From contig NC_087181.1 in assembly GCF_035594125.1 (NCBI RefSeq), positions 11,517,317 through 11,581,316 on the forward strand: a stretch of DNA of 64,000 nt. Direction: 5' to 3'. How positions within the stretch are numbered: the stretch's first letter is position 1; every line of letters starts with the position of its first letter. The notes under the pieces are model-generated. The model ran no database searches, had not been told where the DNA came from, and saw only the letters and a program-made list of their open reading frames with translations. The position numbers were made by a program, and so were the translations under genes. This DNA comes from Scylla paramamosain (Eukaryota > Arthropoda > Malacostraca > Decapoda > Portunidae). This document shows, piece after piece, positions 19,740-32,105 of the stretch.

Positions 19740-22700
19740 ATGACGCCGGAGAAGCGACCCGCGGAGGACGAGGAGGAGCAGGAGACCAAGAAGTTGAAGG
19801 AGGACTCGACAGCAGCAGTGAGCGAGGCGGCACAAGATGATACGAGTCAAGATAGTGTGGGATCTGACTCGGCCTCCTCCACTGACCCCGAGAAAAAGGT
19901 TGGCTGGCTTGTACTGCTGCTTCCTGCGTTTCTCTCCCACCTTCCTCGTTTCTTTTTCTGTCTTTATATGTTTGGTTTTCCTCTCTCCTGCACATCTTCC
20001 TTCCCTCTCCTCATCCTTGCTTCGTCTTTTCATGTTCTTAGATCCCTTGTATCAGTTTTCATGGTGCTTATCTCGTCCTGCTTCTCTCTATTGCCCCTCT
20101 TGACTTATTTCTTAGTCATATTACCTCTGCTTTCTCCATCTCCCCGTCCCTGCTTCATCTTTCCCAGTTTTCAATCTCCTGTTTTAGTTTTCATCGTGTT
20201 TATCGCTTCCTGTTTATCGCTCACCCATCTCGTTTTCGTTTTTAGCCATAGTACTTCTTTCACTCTCTTTCTCCTGCTTCTCTCCCTTCCCTCTCCTCAT
20301 ACCTGCTTCATCTTTCTATATTTTCAGTCCCCTTTCTCTTTTGTATTTAAAAAAATTTTTTTTTATCATGTTTATCACTTCCTGTCTCTTTCTGTTTTAC
20401 TAATTCTGCTTTCTGTCTCTCTTCTGCCTTCCCTTCCCTCTCCTCGTTCCTGCTTCGTCTTTCCCTGTTTTCAGTTCTTGTTCTCTTTTGTATCAGTTTT
20501 CATTGTGTTTATCACATCCTGTCTCATCTGGCTTCTTTGTCTTTCTACCTGCTTTCTCTCTCTCCTCCTCTCAATCTTCTCTTTCCTCATTCCTGCTTTT
20601 CAGTATATTAGGTACTTTATATGTCATGTGTGGTGAAAGTTGGGGTCATTGTGGGGAGGTTAAATTATTGAGAGTGACTGAATGATGTCTAAACTCTGTA
20701 ATGTGAAACTGAGTAATGTCAAAATTGTTTGTTTTTATGACAAGCTGATTTGTTTTTGCTAATGAAAAAATTTATTGACATTCTCTTTATACCTCATACT
20801 TTTGTATGCCATGGGAAGATGCTTTATTTATTTCATTTTATGTTATTTTGCCAGTGTTTAATTCCAATCACACTATGCTTCTCTGTCCATATCTTTCTGC
20901 AATACAGTTCTTTTATAAGGACAGTGGTGACTGGTTGTATTAAACTTTTCTTAGCTTTATGCTTTCTCTCTTAATGATTTACAAATTGTTTGTATTATAT
21001 TCCAGTTTTTATCCTGCAATCTTTTAAATAGTTCTATAATCTATAAATGGCAAAATCTTATATTCTCTTTTTTTTTTTGTGTGTGTGTCCATGCAAACAG
21101 TTTTTAACAGTGCTTTAAATGTTAATGAAGGACAGCCATAGTAATGGAGTTATTTAATTATTTATTTACTACATTTATCATGTTTATACATATGAAAGAG
21201 GCTCTGGCCAAGGGCTACAAAAAGGCAGAGAGAAAAGAAAGGTCCAGTGAAGGTGTCTGTCCCTAGAAAGCAGAGACAGTGTACAAGGTGGTTGTGCTGT
21301 GGTTGTTGTAATTGTCCAAATATTCCCGAGAGTAAAGGAAAGAAGATTTGGAAGATGGCTGCCATATATTAAATATAAATACTGGTATAGAGATAAAGCA
21401 GAGCTGTCTGTCACATGTCTGTCCTCTGAGGAGGGGTGGACTAAACTGCTTGAGACTGTCCATGTGGCTGGTGGCTAGGTCACAGCAGTGTCAGGTCATG
21501 CTGGCTTGGGTGGTGGGGGTGGATACTGTGTGGGGCAACATCTGGACTGCAACAAGAAAAGCATTATCCAAAATTAGGACAGTCTTGAAATCTGTATTGA
21601 ACTGAGAGGCAGCCACTAACTGTCCCTCACCCAGCAGAGGCTCAGCCTGCCGGAGCACCGAGGCACCGTCCTGTACACAGGATGCACACAGTGGGAGTAC
21701 ATCGGCCGCCGCAACCTGAAGGGCATCCCAGCCATGCTGCACCATGTGCCACGGCGCCTCGCAGCATTCCGGGGCATCCGTGTGGCCTACGTGGCGTCAC
21801 ACTGCTCTGCCGCCCACACCATCTTCATCAGCGATGAAGGCAAAGTGTTCTCTCTGGGTGAGTGCTGTGTTTGTGAACCTAGGTGCCAGTTATGTTTAGG
21901 TAATTTGGTCATGGTTAGTTGTATGTGGAATTAAATTCAATAATGTTTATGTGGGCTGATTAATAGCTAATATTTAACTGTATATTTAGATAATGTTTTT
22001 GTGGGCAGGTTAATAGCTAATATTTATATGTCTATCTGTCTGTCTAGATCTTACACTTGTTCCTAAGCATATGGTGAAGGAAATGATAATTTCTTACCTT
22101 GATTTCTTACCTTGATGAGGGTTGTCTTTTCCTCTTCAGTCACTGTAGCACTTTCCAACCTTCGGAATCTTACAGGATAACAGAAGGCTACTGAAATGGT
22201 TGGCTAATTCCAAAAGAAGCTCTATTTATATTTCATGCATTTTTTTCCTTGCTTGCTTCAATCCTCTCACTCTCCTCATCACATTCTCTCCCTCATTCCA
22301 CCACTCTGTCCTTTCATCACATCCTTACATGCTCTAGTCCTCTCATTCTTCTTTCATCACATTCATTCATTCCACCACTGTCCTTCCCTATCTCAAACCA
22401 CCACTGTGATCAAGCTTTGTGAGAGGTTAACAGTGTGCAATTGTTACCTTCCAGGCCGCAATGAGAAGGGCCAGCTGGGCATTGGTGACACAGAGGTGCG
22501 GGCTGGTGTCATCCCCATGGATACAATGTCGGAGTTCACAGTGGTGGCAGCAGCTGTGGGACGCAACCACACACTCCTTCTGACAGACCGAGGCTCAGTG
22601 TTTGCCTGTGGGGACAACAAGTCAGGACAGTGTGGTGTGGGGAACACCACTGCTGTCCTCCACACTCCCTCCAGAATCAGCTTTAAGGAAGGAAAAGTTG

Positions 22701-24935
22701 TCAAGGTTTGTGTTGGTTTGTGTTTCCTTGTAAAGGATTATGGTATGAGTGGAAAATAGTATAGTTACCTTCCTTTAAGCTTTAAACAAGGAAAAGTTGT
22801 CAAGGTTTATGTTCTGTATTGTAGGATTGAAGTTTGTGAGACAAAATATATTGTTATCTTCCTTTATCTATGTATCAGGCTCATGTTCCTCTCAGAGTGA
22901 TACCACCTTTACATGGATGTCAGACTGGCAATCCTCATACACCTTCCTACACCCTTATACATCCTGCCAAACATGCATTAAGAAATAGAAAAGCAAATTG
23001 GCAAAGTTTTTCCAGACAAAACACCACATACACAATCATTCATACACATTTCTGTGTATGAATGATTGTGTATGTGGTGTCTTGTCTGGGAAATCTTTGC
23101 AAATTTAAATTTGTAAAGTAAATTTGCAAAGATTTTCCATACAAAACACCACACATTCATTCATACACAGATCATTCACACTCTTACCTCTGTTGATTGG
23201 GAAGGGACAGTCTTGTGGGCCACTATGCTGCATCCAAGGAGCCCAGACACAACACAATTAGCCAGAAAGTAGATTAACAGGTACATCTGTGCATCCCCTA
23301 TCAACAGGTGGCGTGTGGGGCAGAGTTCAGCATGATTGTGGACAAGAAGGGCTACCTGTACTCCTTCGGCCTGCCAGAGTATGGCCAGCTGGGGCACAAC
23401 ACTGATGGCAAGTTCTTTGTCACCAGCAACAAACTGTCATTCCAATATGAGCGTGTGCCCCGGCGAGTGCCCATCTTTGTGGAGCGCAGCAAGGATGGCC
23501 ACCCCACACCTGTCACTGATGTGCAGATTGTGGACGTGGCCTGTGGGAATAACCACACTGTGAGTCCCTGTCTGAGCCTTGTTCTTTCTTCTTTGCCTGT
23601 AAGACCTTACCTGTGCTTTATTCTTTCTTCCTTTGCCCCTGAATCCTTACCTGTGCCTTGTTCTTCCTTTCTTCCTCTCTCCCTTTGCCTGTGAATAACC
23701 ACTGATGCCTTGCCCTTCCTTCGTCCCTTTCTTTGCCTGTGAATAACCACCAATGCCTTGCCCTTCTCATCCTCCCTTCCTTCACCTGTTGTGTTTCTTG
23801 ATTGGGTTTATTTACATCTAGGTTGAGTTATGTCAGCTTTTTTGGTGTGGTGAGTCATGCAGCTATTGAGTACCTTATCTATTTCCTGTTTGGTTGCCTT
23901 TGACTGCCAACATCTTATTGGTATTTTTTCTTTCAAAGTCATGGTTTGGCTTTGTAAAATGAAGATTATAAACAAAGATTCTAAAGATATCAGTGGTAAA
24001 CCTTTGCCTCTCACCCAGGTTGCTGTGGATGCCAAGAAGAGGCCCTACTCTTGGGGCTTTGGTGGATATGGCAGACTGGGCCATGCTGAGCCTAAGGATG
24101 AGTACATCCCGCGCCTCATCAAGTACTTTGACGGACACAATCGTGGTGTGGAGAAGGTGTACTGCGGCTCCACCTTCACCATCGCCTGCAGTGCCCTCGG
24201 AGTGTTCCTGTGGGGCCAGACCAAGCGCACTGGTGAGGCCAACATGTACCCCAAGCCACTGCAGGACCTGTTTGGCTGGGATGTGCGTGCTGTGGGCTGC
24301 TCCACCACTTCCATCGTGGTGGCAGCCGATGACAGCGTCATAGCCTGGGGACCGTCGCCAACCTATGGGGAGCTGGTGAGTGCTGCTGTGGACCACTGGT
24401 CTCTTTATAACATCAGTCAGAATATAAGCTTTGCAGGGTCTGCATTCTCACTGGAGGACAGAGACCACTTCGTCTTAGCATCACCAATCACACCATGGCC
24501 AGTGTTAGCAGGATACAAACTTTGCAAAGTCTTTGTTCAAAATCACACTTATTGGTTTGAAGACAGTTATCCTCCAAATTTGAATGATCCCTTTTAACCT
24601 CCCTATAGACTCTTAGTTTGTGCCTTTTTTCACTTCTTATTGCCTTTAGCCAGTGCTTCTTTTACATTAAAAAAGAAGAAAAACTGTAAAAAGATTTGGA
24701 CCATTTGTTTCTGTGTAACCTCACCAGTCCCATGCCCAGTGTCAGCAGGATCCAAACATTTCAGGGTCTTGGGGAGAATGTGAAGTCAAGCACACAACCG
24801 AAGGAGGTGAAGACATTGGAGGGTGCCCATGTGGAGCAGATCACCTGTGGCATGGGACACACGGTGCTGCTGGTGAGGGACGAGACGGAGCAGGACAAGG
24901 AGATCCTGGGCCGGTTGAAGGAAATCACTCTGTAA
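19740..24935 (+). CDS. RCC2: RCC2 (TD-60-like) RCC1-repeat protein, six exons
   Basis: Coding exons: 19740-19898, 21635-21857, 22455-22705, 23308-23559, 24019-24375 and 24765-24935; 470 aa, all introns GT-AG with matching phases. Residues 1-53 are charged and disordered with basic patches (KKLK), as in other RCC2 N-termini. The rest forms RCC1-type blades: GRNEKGQLGIGD (exon 3), CGAEFSMIVDKKG and LPEYGQLGHNTDGKF (exon 4), WGFGGYGRLGHAEPKDE and VVAADDSVIAWGPSPTYGEL (exon 5), EVKTLEG and a final DETEQDKE (exon 6), all closely matching human RCC2. Family knowledge: RCC2 acts at the centromere/spindle midzone and in Rac1/Arf6 and integrin signalling. It is somewhat shorter than human RCC2 (522 aa), mainly at the N-terminus. 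Start chosen at the first ATG of the exon; an upstream non-AUG extension in the same frame is not supported. RCC1 itself is less likely given the SFGLPEYGQLGHN block. Confidence 0.95.
19960..20620. repeat. Pyrimidine-rich tandem array in RCC2 intron 1
   Basis: Modules GTATCAGTTTTCATBGTGTT-like and CCCTCTCCTCRTNCCTGCTTC-like recur near 20049, 20182, 20355 and 20490, giving units of about 130-170 bp. The long reading frame that continues from exon 1 through this array is intronic read-through, not protein. Confidence 0.75.
20640..21160. other. RCC2 intron 1, AT-rich, nothing recognised
   Basis: AT-rich intronic sequence with no recognised element. Confidence 0.4.
21180..21275 (-). mobile_element. 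LINE 3'-tail fragment in RCC2 intron 1
   Basis: CTCTGGCCAAGGGCTACAAAAA, later CCAGTGAAGGTGTCTGTCCC: a diverged match to the reverse complement of the 3' end of the 60.8-63.9 kb retrotransposon (TGGCCAAGGGCAACAAAAA ... CCCACTGAAATGCCAGTCCC). Confidence 0.6.
22776..22815 (+). repeat. Copy of the RCC2 exon 3 end and donor
   Basis: The exon 3 end (AAGGAAAAGTTGTCAAG then GTTTGTG at 22706) reappears about 100 bp downstream as AAGGAAAAGTTGTCAAG then GTTTATG, with a usable-looking GT at 22805. If spliced, the alternative donor would add intron sequence to the message. Confidence 0.8.
22994..23172. repeat. Long inverted repeat (hairpin) in RCC2 intron 3
   Basis: Arms of about 55 bp (22994-23048 and 23053-23108) are near-perfect reverse complements, including ATTCATACACA / TGTGTATGAAT, around a 4-base loop. 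A third, direct copy of the arm follows at about 23119-23170. Could be a palindromic MITE or a hairpin-forming transcript segment. Confidence 0.85.
23570..23770 (+). repeat. RCC2 intron 4 repeats derived from the exon 4 end
   Basis: The exon 4 end GCCTGTGGGAATAACCACAC is echoed at 23688 and 23735 as GCCTGTGAATAACCAC, each followed by a CCTTG-rich pyrimidine module that also follows the real donor. The copies have lost the GT. Confidence 0.7.
24410..24680 (+). repeat. RCC2 intron 5: acceptor-like duplication and LINE tail
   Basis: The segment 24481-24535 resembles the stretch before exon 6 (both contain GCCAGTGTTAGCAGGAT/GCCCAGTGTCAGCAGGAT-like sequence). TTTGCAGGGTCT at 24430 imitates the true TTTCAGGGTCT. 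At 24617-24680 there is a + strand LINE 3'-end match (TTGCCTTTAGCCAGTGCTTC, then ACATTAAAAAAG). Confidence 0.55.
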
Positions 24936-27900
24936 GGCACCATGTCACTCTGTCTGTCTGGCAGGAAGTGTTGGACTCACTCAAGCGTTTGCGAATACTT
25001 TTGTCCCGTTTGTATGTAGCTTTTAAGTGTCAGGATTATGTTTTATATTTATCAGTGACCTTATATGATTATGTAGGGTTTGGATGCTATGTAAAATTGC
25101 AATAATGAGTAATGACTTATTTATTTTTACATTACAGATAGGTTAAGTACTAATTCATTCTTTTTTTGTTTTGTTTTTTTGTCACTTATTTATAAACACA
25201 AGAGTTATGTATAATTTAGTTTTATACAAAAATTATTCGTTGCGTAACACTAATTATATGAGATGCTTTAGTGCAAACCAACTTGAGGCTGGAGTGAGCA
25301 GCAGAGGACTTCCGGAGAGCAGTGGCCTCCACCCACTGCCAAGAAAGGCCACGGTGGAGGTCATGTTGTCACTCGCTGAGCATAATGTTTCCATAAGCCT
25401 GTGGGAAAGGTATACAGTAGCACTGATGAGTTAAGGGGTGTGATTATTGTGAGTCTGTACCTTTCCCCCAACTGATGGTGCTGAACCTGCTAGGATGGAG
25501 GAGGAGATGGTGACTAACTAAGCTCTCTTTCAGTGAAATGGTAGCAGAAAAGTTAGAGCAATAAAGTAGGGAAATATTTCAACAGTAACATGACTGTTTT
25601 TACAGTGTCATGGTTGCTAAAAATGTCTTAAAGGAATGAATAGAATTACTTGTATTTATTTTTTGTATTCATCCAATTTGATGTGATCACTGTATCAAGA
25701 AAGCCAAATATATTCCAATATGAACAAACTAAAAACCTTAGGAAGTTAGAATACAGACATTTGGAGTAAAAAAATTTCATGGTAAGGAAACAAATGAGAA
25801 TATAGTTTTCTTTTTACTATTGCATCATATCCAGTACAAGCTTAGTTTTTACACATGAGTTTCCAGTAATTAATAGCGTTTTTTATACTCGAGTACTTGA
25901 ACAATAAGTGTGACTCAGACAATAATTGAGATATGATACAATGTGATGTCACCTCCACATATGTTTTGTTTCAGGTGTGTGTTTATGTTTAGTAGAGCCA
26001 TTCCCTGTTTTAGCATTTTAGAACATCATACAAGTATTTGAAGTACTAACACTTACTTTGCATCATTGAGCAGTGGAACATTGTGACAGGAGGATATTCA
26101 AAATGTACCTTTTTCCATTTGAGTTAAAAAAAAAGTCTCACTAACCAACTGCAAACACATTCCAGCTAGATATTATATACCTCACTGAAGTGTAAGCCTT
26201 TTGCATCTCACTACTGAAGATAATAAATTTTTGAACATTGCTACATATTTCAGACAAGCTCTTTTTTATGTGCTCCAGTGTCTGCTTGTAGGAAAGATTA
26301 ATTGCTGACACTCCATGCATCACTCAGCACTAGAGGCCCAGGGAGAGACTGAAGGCTGGCAGGGAAATAAAAATAAGTTCCTTTTTACCATCACAGACAC
26401 TTGCTCTTGTCATCAGCATTGCATCCCTATAGGCTAACGTCAAAGGTTAGCCTGTTAATGATGGTTTAGATGCAACTCTTATTTTGCTTCAGAGTTGTAG
26501 TTCTCATGTAATATTCTTGTGCCTGTAATCTTTTGGCATTCAAGGTGTCATCTCAGCAGTAGTGGCCCAAGGAAAACAAATGTACATGGAATATAAAGAG
26601 GTGTCCTGTGCTAGTGTCATCCTCCTGGTGTGTCCTAGCCTGGTGTGTATAGTTAGATTGATAGACAGATCCAGAAACACAAGCTTTTCTTGAATACATT
26701 GTGCATAACTGATGGTATGTGTACCTGGTGTGGCCTGCTGCTATGCTGTGTGGCAGAGCATTGGTAATACTCAGAATGCCCAGCCTTAGTCATATTCCTG
26801 CATAAATTCTAATGTGATCTTGCTTGCCCAAGCCAAGAAGAATGTGAGGGCAGCAGCATTCAAGGGACTAATCCTGAGTGACGCATGGATGTGTTCTATG
26901 TAAGATATTTTTTGTCTCTGTGGCAGAGACCTTGCATAATCTGAGGAGGACATTTGTAGGTGGTGTTAGACTGACTAGTGATTGGACTGGGTAATTGGAG
27001 GTGCTTGGAGTATGCCTTTTTCAAGCATTGTGTAATAACCATTTTTTATCTTTGGAATTATATTGTGAAAATTTTTTATAATAATGGGATTATTGATATC
27101 AAGTTATAGTGTAGAATTTATGGAATGTATCATTTTAAATATGAAACACTTATAGTGTTGATTTGAAGGAGGCATAATTGATAACTTGAGGCAAAGCTTT
27201 GGAGAAACATACAAAGGAACTTGAGGGTCTGTCCAGGAAATGTTACGTACCTGATTTAAATTAATTTTTCATTACTATGAATGGGTTTGATGTACCTACT
27301 CATGATTTGTTCACTCGGAGGTGAGTGGACGACGGGAAATCAATGGGTCTGTATGTTCCTACATTTTCTTGTAGTGATTGCCATCACCTGTCCAAACACA
27401 AGTACGTGTGTGTGTGTTACAATCAAAGTTTGTGAATCGTTGCCCTGCTGTCTCTCCCTCATGTGTAGCTCGGCGGTGACAAGCTGCAGACACACCTTCC
27501 AGGAAGTCTTGTTGGAAACATTCACCTGGCCTTGCTCAAATTGACAGTGCTATATCCTTAGTGCACTTCTGTATCTCTTGCCTCACTAGAAATCATGTGT
27601 AAACTAATCATGGTTCTCATTGGCAATGGATGTAAAAATAGGGATAATGGCTGGTCATTTTTACTCTGCAAAATGTTGGCTTTGAGTTTCAGAATTTTGT
27701 CACTAAAGGTGGGCTGATGTAGATACAAAAATCTTACAAGCAACCTTTGTAATGTACAGAAATCTCTGAAGAACAGCAAGAGACACAGAAGACTAGTTTA
27801 TAGTGCACATGTTTTCCATAGTACTTCCTGATGCCACTGTAACTCTGTAGTACTTAATGACTGGGCAGTGGTTAGGTCAAGCCTCAAACATTTATTATTC

Positions 27901-28400
27901 ATAGCTACTAGTATTAACAAATTTGGGAACAAACACATTCACTTATGGAAGTTTTGCAAAATGAACACTGCTGAGTCTGATATTAGGAAGAACCTGTGAT
28001 TGGACACACAGGCACACTCATACTCAAGCCTTCCAGTTTAGTCACAAATGCATCTTGGAAGAAGGGCAGATTGTACCAATGGGTTTATTACACAGAACAA
28101 GGCCATCAAGTCTGGGTTATTATTAGAATTAGTCGTTTATATACAAAGCACCAGAGGATTTTGGGATGTTCTGGGCGGGGTGCATTCACTCAGTGACTAG
28201 AGTGTGAAATAGAACCTTAGAACCAAAACAAGCATTACCTCAAAGTACATTGGTAACAATCTCCTGTGCCAGAGACAACACTCGAGACCTTAATGCTGCA
28301 GTGAATGTCTTGTAATAATGAATAGATAAATAAATAAAAAGCTTTACAAGAAATTCAAGCATCAGTATTTTGCTCAGGACTGAACCAGTAAGAATAGAAA
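24936..28400 (+). other. RCC2 3' side: probable long 3'UTR or intergenic DNA
   Basis: AT-rich, nearly free of microsatellites, no coding signal on either strand. AATAAA at 25560 is one candidate polyadenylation signal. Where the transcript ends cannot be told from sequence alone. Confidence 0.4.
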
Positions 28401-28402
28401 CT

Positions 28403-28403
28403 A

Positions 28404-28469
<66 letters not shown>

Positions 28470-28497
28470 CATCATCACTACTACTACTACTACTATC
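28403..28497. repeat. (ATT)n/(ACT)n microsatellite
   Basis: About 65 bp of ATT then a short ACT run; the only sizeable microsatellite between 22 and 31 kb. Confidence 0.97.
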
Positions 28498-28499
28498 CA

Positions 28500-29985
28500 T
28501 TTTTTTAAGGCGTTGAAAAATCAGAACAACTTGATATACTGTGTATGTTGTATAATGTACCTAGTAACTTATCATTTTAACATTTTTTACACATGTATGT
28601 ATTACCAATAGCTACTTAATTTTGTGGGGAGGATGTTAATTTTGTGGGGAGGATTTTGTGGGGAGGTTACTTAGTTTTTTGATAGTGATTGTGTAATGCA
28701 TATCTCAGAACATGTTTTAGAGAGTCTATACTGTAACATGTAGTGGCTAAGGTAGCAATTTTAATTAACAAAGTTGTATACAGGCATTGATTGAAACTTG
28801 GGTATACAGTGTCAAAGAAGTATACAGGTTTTAATGGAATATTCAAGTGTTAACTGAGTGCAGAGGTGTCAGTGAATACAGAATGTCATTTAAGTATGTG
28901 TGCTTCAGTGGGTGTATGTATGTGAGTGCAGCTTTGGTTGTCACAGTGTTTGTTTGTTGCAAGGCTTAAGTCACCACCAGTTTTGAAGAGTACCACTTTG
29001 TCTCTGGCCTCACATGACTTGTAATCCAGAGGTGATGTAGATTTCAATACCTTCCTGTCTTGAGAGTGTGTATTGTGTTTCCTCTCATGTGTATTTCAAT
29101 CAAACTAATCTAAACCCTCCTTCACATAATTTAATCTCTTTATTTGACATATTTTGAACTTTATTCTCTTGTTAACTTTTTCTGAAGTGGCAAAATAGAA
29201 GACCTTTTCTGTTTTCTTTTCCATTTTTGTGTTCTTTGTTGACCTCCACCATATAACTATTTCTAAACCTTCAAATAATTTAATAATTAAATTTTTATAT
29301 AACTTTGGACTGTTTTCTCTAGTTAACTTCTTCAGGAGTGTCAAAAATACATGACTTTTCTGCTTTCTTCCTCTACTTTTGTCTTCCTGGCCTCCTTCAT
29401 GCATTGGAAAAATAAAAATGATCTCTTACCAAACCATATAATTTCTAGTAACTAATAGTGGTGTATGACTGTAGATATCTGGCAGTACTTTCCCTACTTC
29501 TGCTCCGTGAAATCCTTGGCATCATCTCTGGGTGTGCATGTGTGACTGGCCAAAGGGTGAGAACTGTAAGCTGCTGCACACAAGTTGAGGAAATAATGTA
29601 AACTTGTTGCATTAACCACATGAAGATCTCAGATAGTCTAAACTGGAGGCTTAGTTGTTAAATGGTGTTGACAATATGTATAGTTTGGAGTGGAGTCAAA
29701 GAACATCTGGATAAAAAGTGAGTCATGAAATGTTTGAATAGAGTGATTTAATGCCTAGGTCAAAGGTGGAGTGAGGTCAGAGAAGTCTTCGGAATAACGT
29801 TGACCATGTTTAGGGTTCTGAGTTACTGTGTTAAACATAGACAAATCGTAAGAAGTGACCAGTGGAAGTGTTTGAAAGGAGCAATTTAATCCTTTTGCTG
29901 CTAATGACAATATGACACTTGTATGTTCAACCCTGACAGTTTTAACTAGGCAAAAATGTAATGACAAACTAGATTGTTTGAATGG
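28500..29985. other. AT-rich intergenic sequence
   Basis: No gene, RNA or element recognised; only weak internal duplications (for example around 29150-29380, where a CTTTTCTG...TTTTGTNTTC module is repeated). Confidence 0.4.
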
Positions 29986-29989
29986 CTCA

Positions 29990-30500
29990 AATAACTTTCC
30001 TTGCTGTCAGTGGCGCCTTTAAAAATAACAACTGTAAACTTGTATCAGGTTTTACTAAGGTCAAGGAGAAGTCAAAATGCCATTGTGTAATACCGTAGCA
30101 GTGGGACTTTTCAGAATCACTAAACTTGCACCACACTTAGAATGAGAAGCCAGAAGGTCAGTGTGTAATCTTGTAATGTGGTGCATTTCAGAATCACTGT
30201 AAACTCGCATCACACTTTAATAAGCATGAGAAGCTAGAAAGTTAATGTGTAATACTTTATTGTTGGAGTGAAGTAACACAGTTGTCAAAACAGCCATGTG
30301 TTCCTCGCTAGAACCGTAACCCCTTCCTCTCAGTGGCGCCTTTACAAATAACTCAACTTGCAACACATTTTACTAAGTAAGCTGAGGAGAAGCCAGAGGA
30401 TTGATATGTAATACTGTAGTGGTGGCGTGGAGTAACACAGTCGTCAGAGCAACCACCGGTGTTCCTCATAAGAACCGTAACCCCTTCCTGTCGCCTCCCT
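29990..30500. repeat. Degenerate tandem array, unit about 100-130 bp
   Basis: Modules CAGTGGCGCCTTTAMAAATAA, GAGAAGCCAGA, GTGTAATACTGTAG, and AGAACCGTAACCCCTTCCT recur about four times with substantial divergence. Confidence 0.65.
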
Positions 30501-31245
30501 ACGTCAGACACTCCGCCTTGTCTCTGTATAAACGATTCTCATGTGCTGAACGCCACTTGGGGTGATTTTCTGCTTTAGATTACATACTAGTTTTACTGAG
30601 TAACTTTTAGACTCGGCCTAGTCTAGGACATAGGGTTAATTTGTATAGAGTACGCCGGTTCAGTTTGTACTCCTAGTGTCACAGAAATAACAGAAGTGTA
30701 GTATATGTTTTTACAAGCAATTTATTTTTCTACCATGTGAACAACTCATGGGCACAGTTAATCAGTATTCCTGGAATGATTTGTGGTATTATATCAAAAG
30801 GTTTTGCATTACCTCAAGCTTCAGGGCTCATTAGTTAATTGTGGGTGGTTTATACTATGAATAGTTAAAAGTTTGTATTTGATAGATGTAAGTCAGCCAT
30901 AGATCACAGGTCGTCATACATTTTTGTGTCTTGAGATGCTTGTTAATTAAATCCATTTATATAAGAAGGTAAATTTGAGAGATAATTAAAGTTGAGGCTA
31001 CAGCAGCATCAAGATCTGTGCAAGGTTTTATGATCCTTCTCCATTACCTCATCAAATAGTTAAAGTTGAGGCCACATAAACATCAAGACCTGTGCAAGGT
31101 TTGATAATCTTTCCCCTACCTTGCATCACAGTGAAGTGTGGCTTGTATTTAAGTGCAAAGATGTACTAGATTATTACCTACTTCTCTTGGGGTCATATGA
31201 ATAAGTATGGAAGAAAGTGCCTGACTATTTCATTACACTTTTGTA
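30500..31245. other. AT-rich intergenic sequence, nothing recognised
   Basis: Apart from a short tandem duplication at 30985-31110 (AAAGTTGAGGCYACA ... GTGCAAGGTTT), nothing notable. Confidence 0.4.
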
Positions 31246-31299
31246 GTTTAATATCCTGTGTTGCTTAGTGATGGGCTTAGAATTCTGAAGTGTTGAGAG

Positions 31300-31830
<531 letters not shown>

Positions 31831-32105
31831 TTCGGGGTTTGAATTTGGCGGCGGCCCGACACACTGTTTCGGAGCTCATTTATTATAGAAATGGCTTAAG
31901 TACTTTAGTTTGTTATACCTTCACAAGGAAAAGAATACAAATAAAAACCAAGTAGACAAGGAACTGAACCTTTTACTTTACGCAGACAATGAAATAATAC
32001 TAACACTACAGGAAAACACTAAAGATGACCCCGTACAAAACGCGGAAAATGAAGCAGAGGAATATGAACCATCCCTTCCTTCTCCAAGCGGTTCAGGTAG
32101 CGAGT

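Noticed and set aside
19899..20636. Continuation of RCC2 exon 1 into a hydrophobic 250-residue tail
   Set aside because: It is a pyrimidine-rich tandem array after a GT donor; splicing at 19898 to 21635 restores homology with RCC2.
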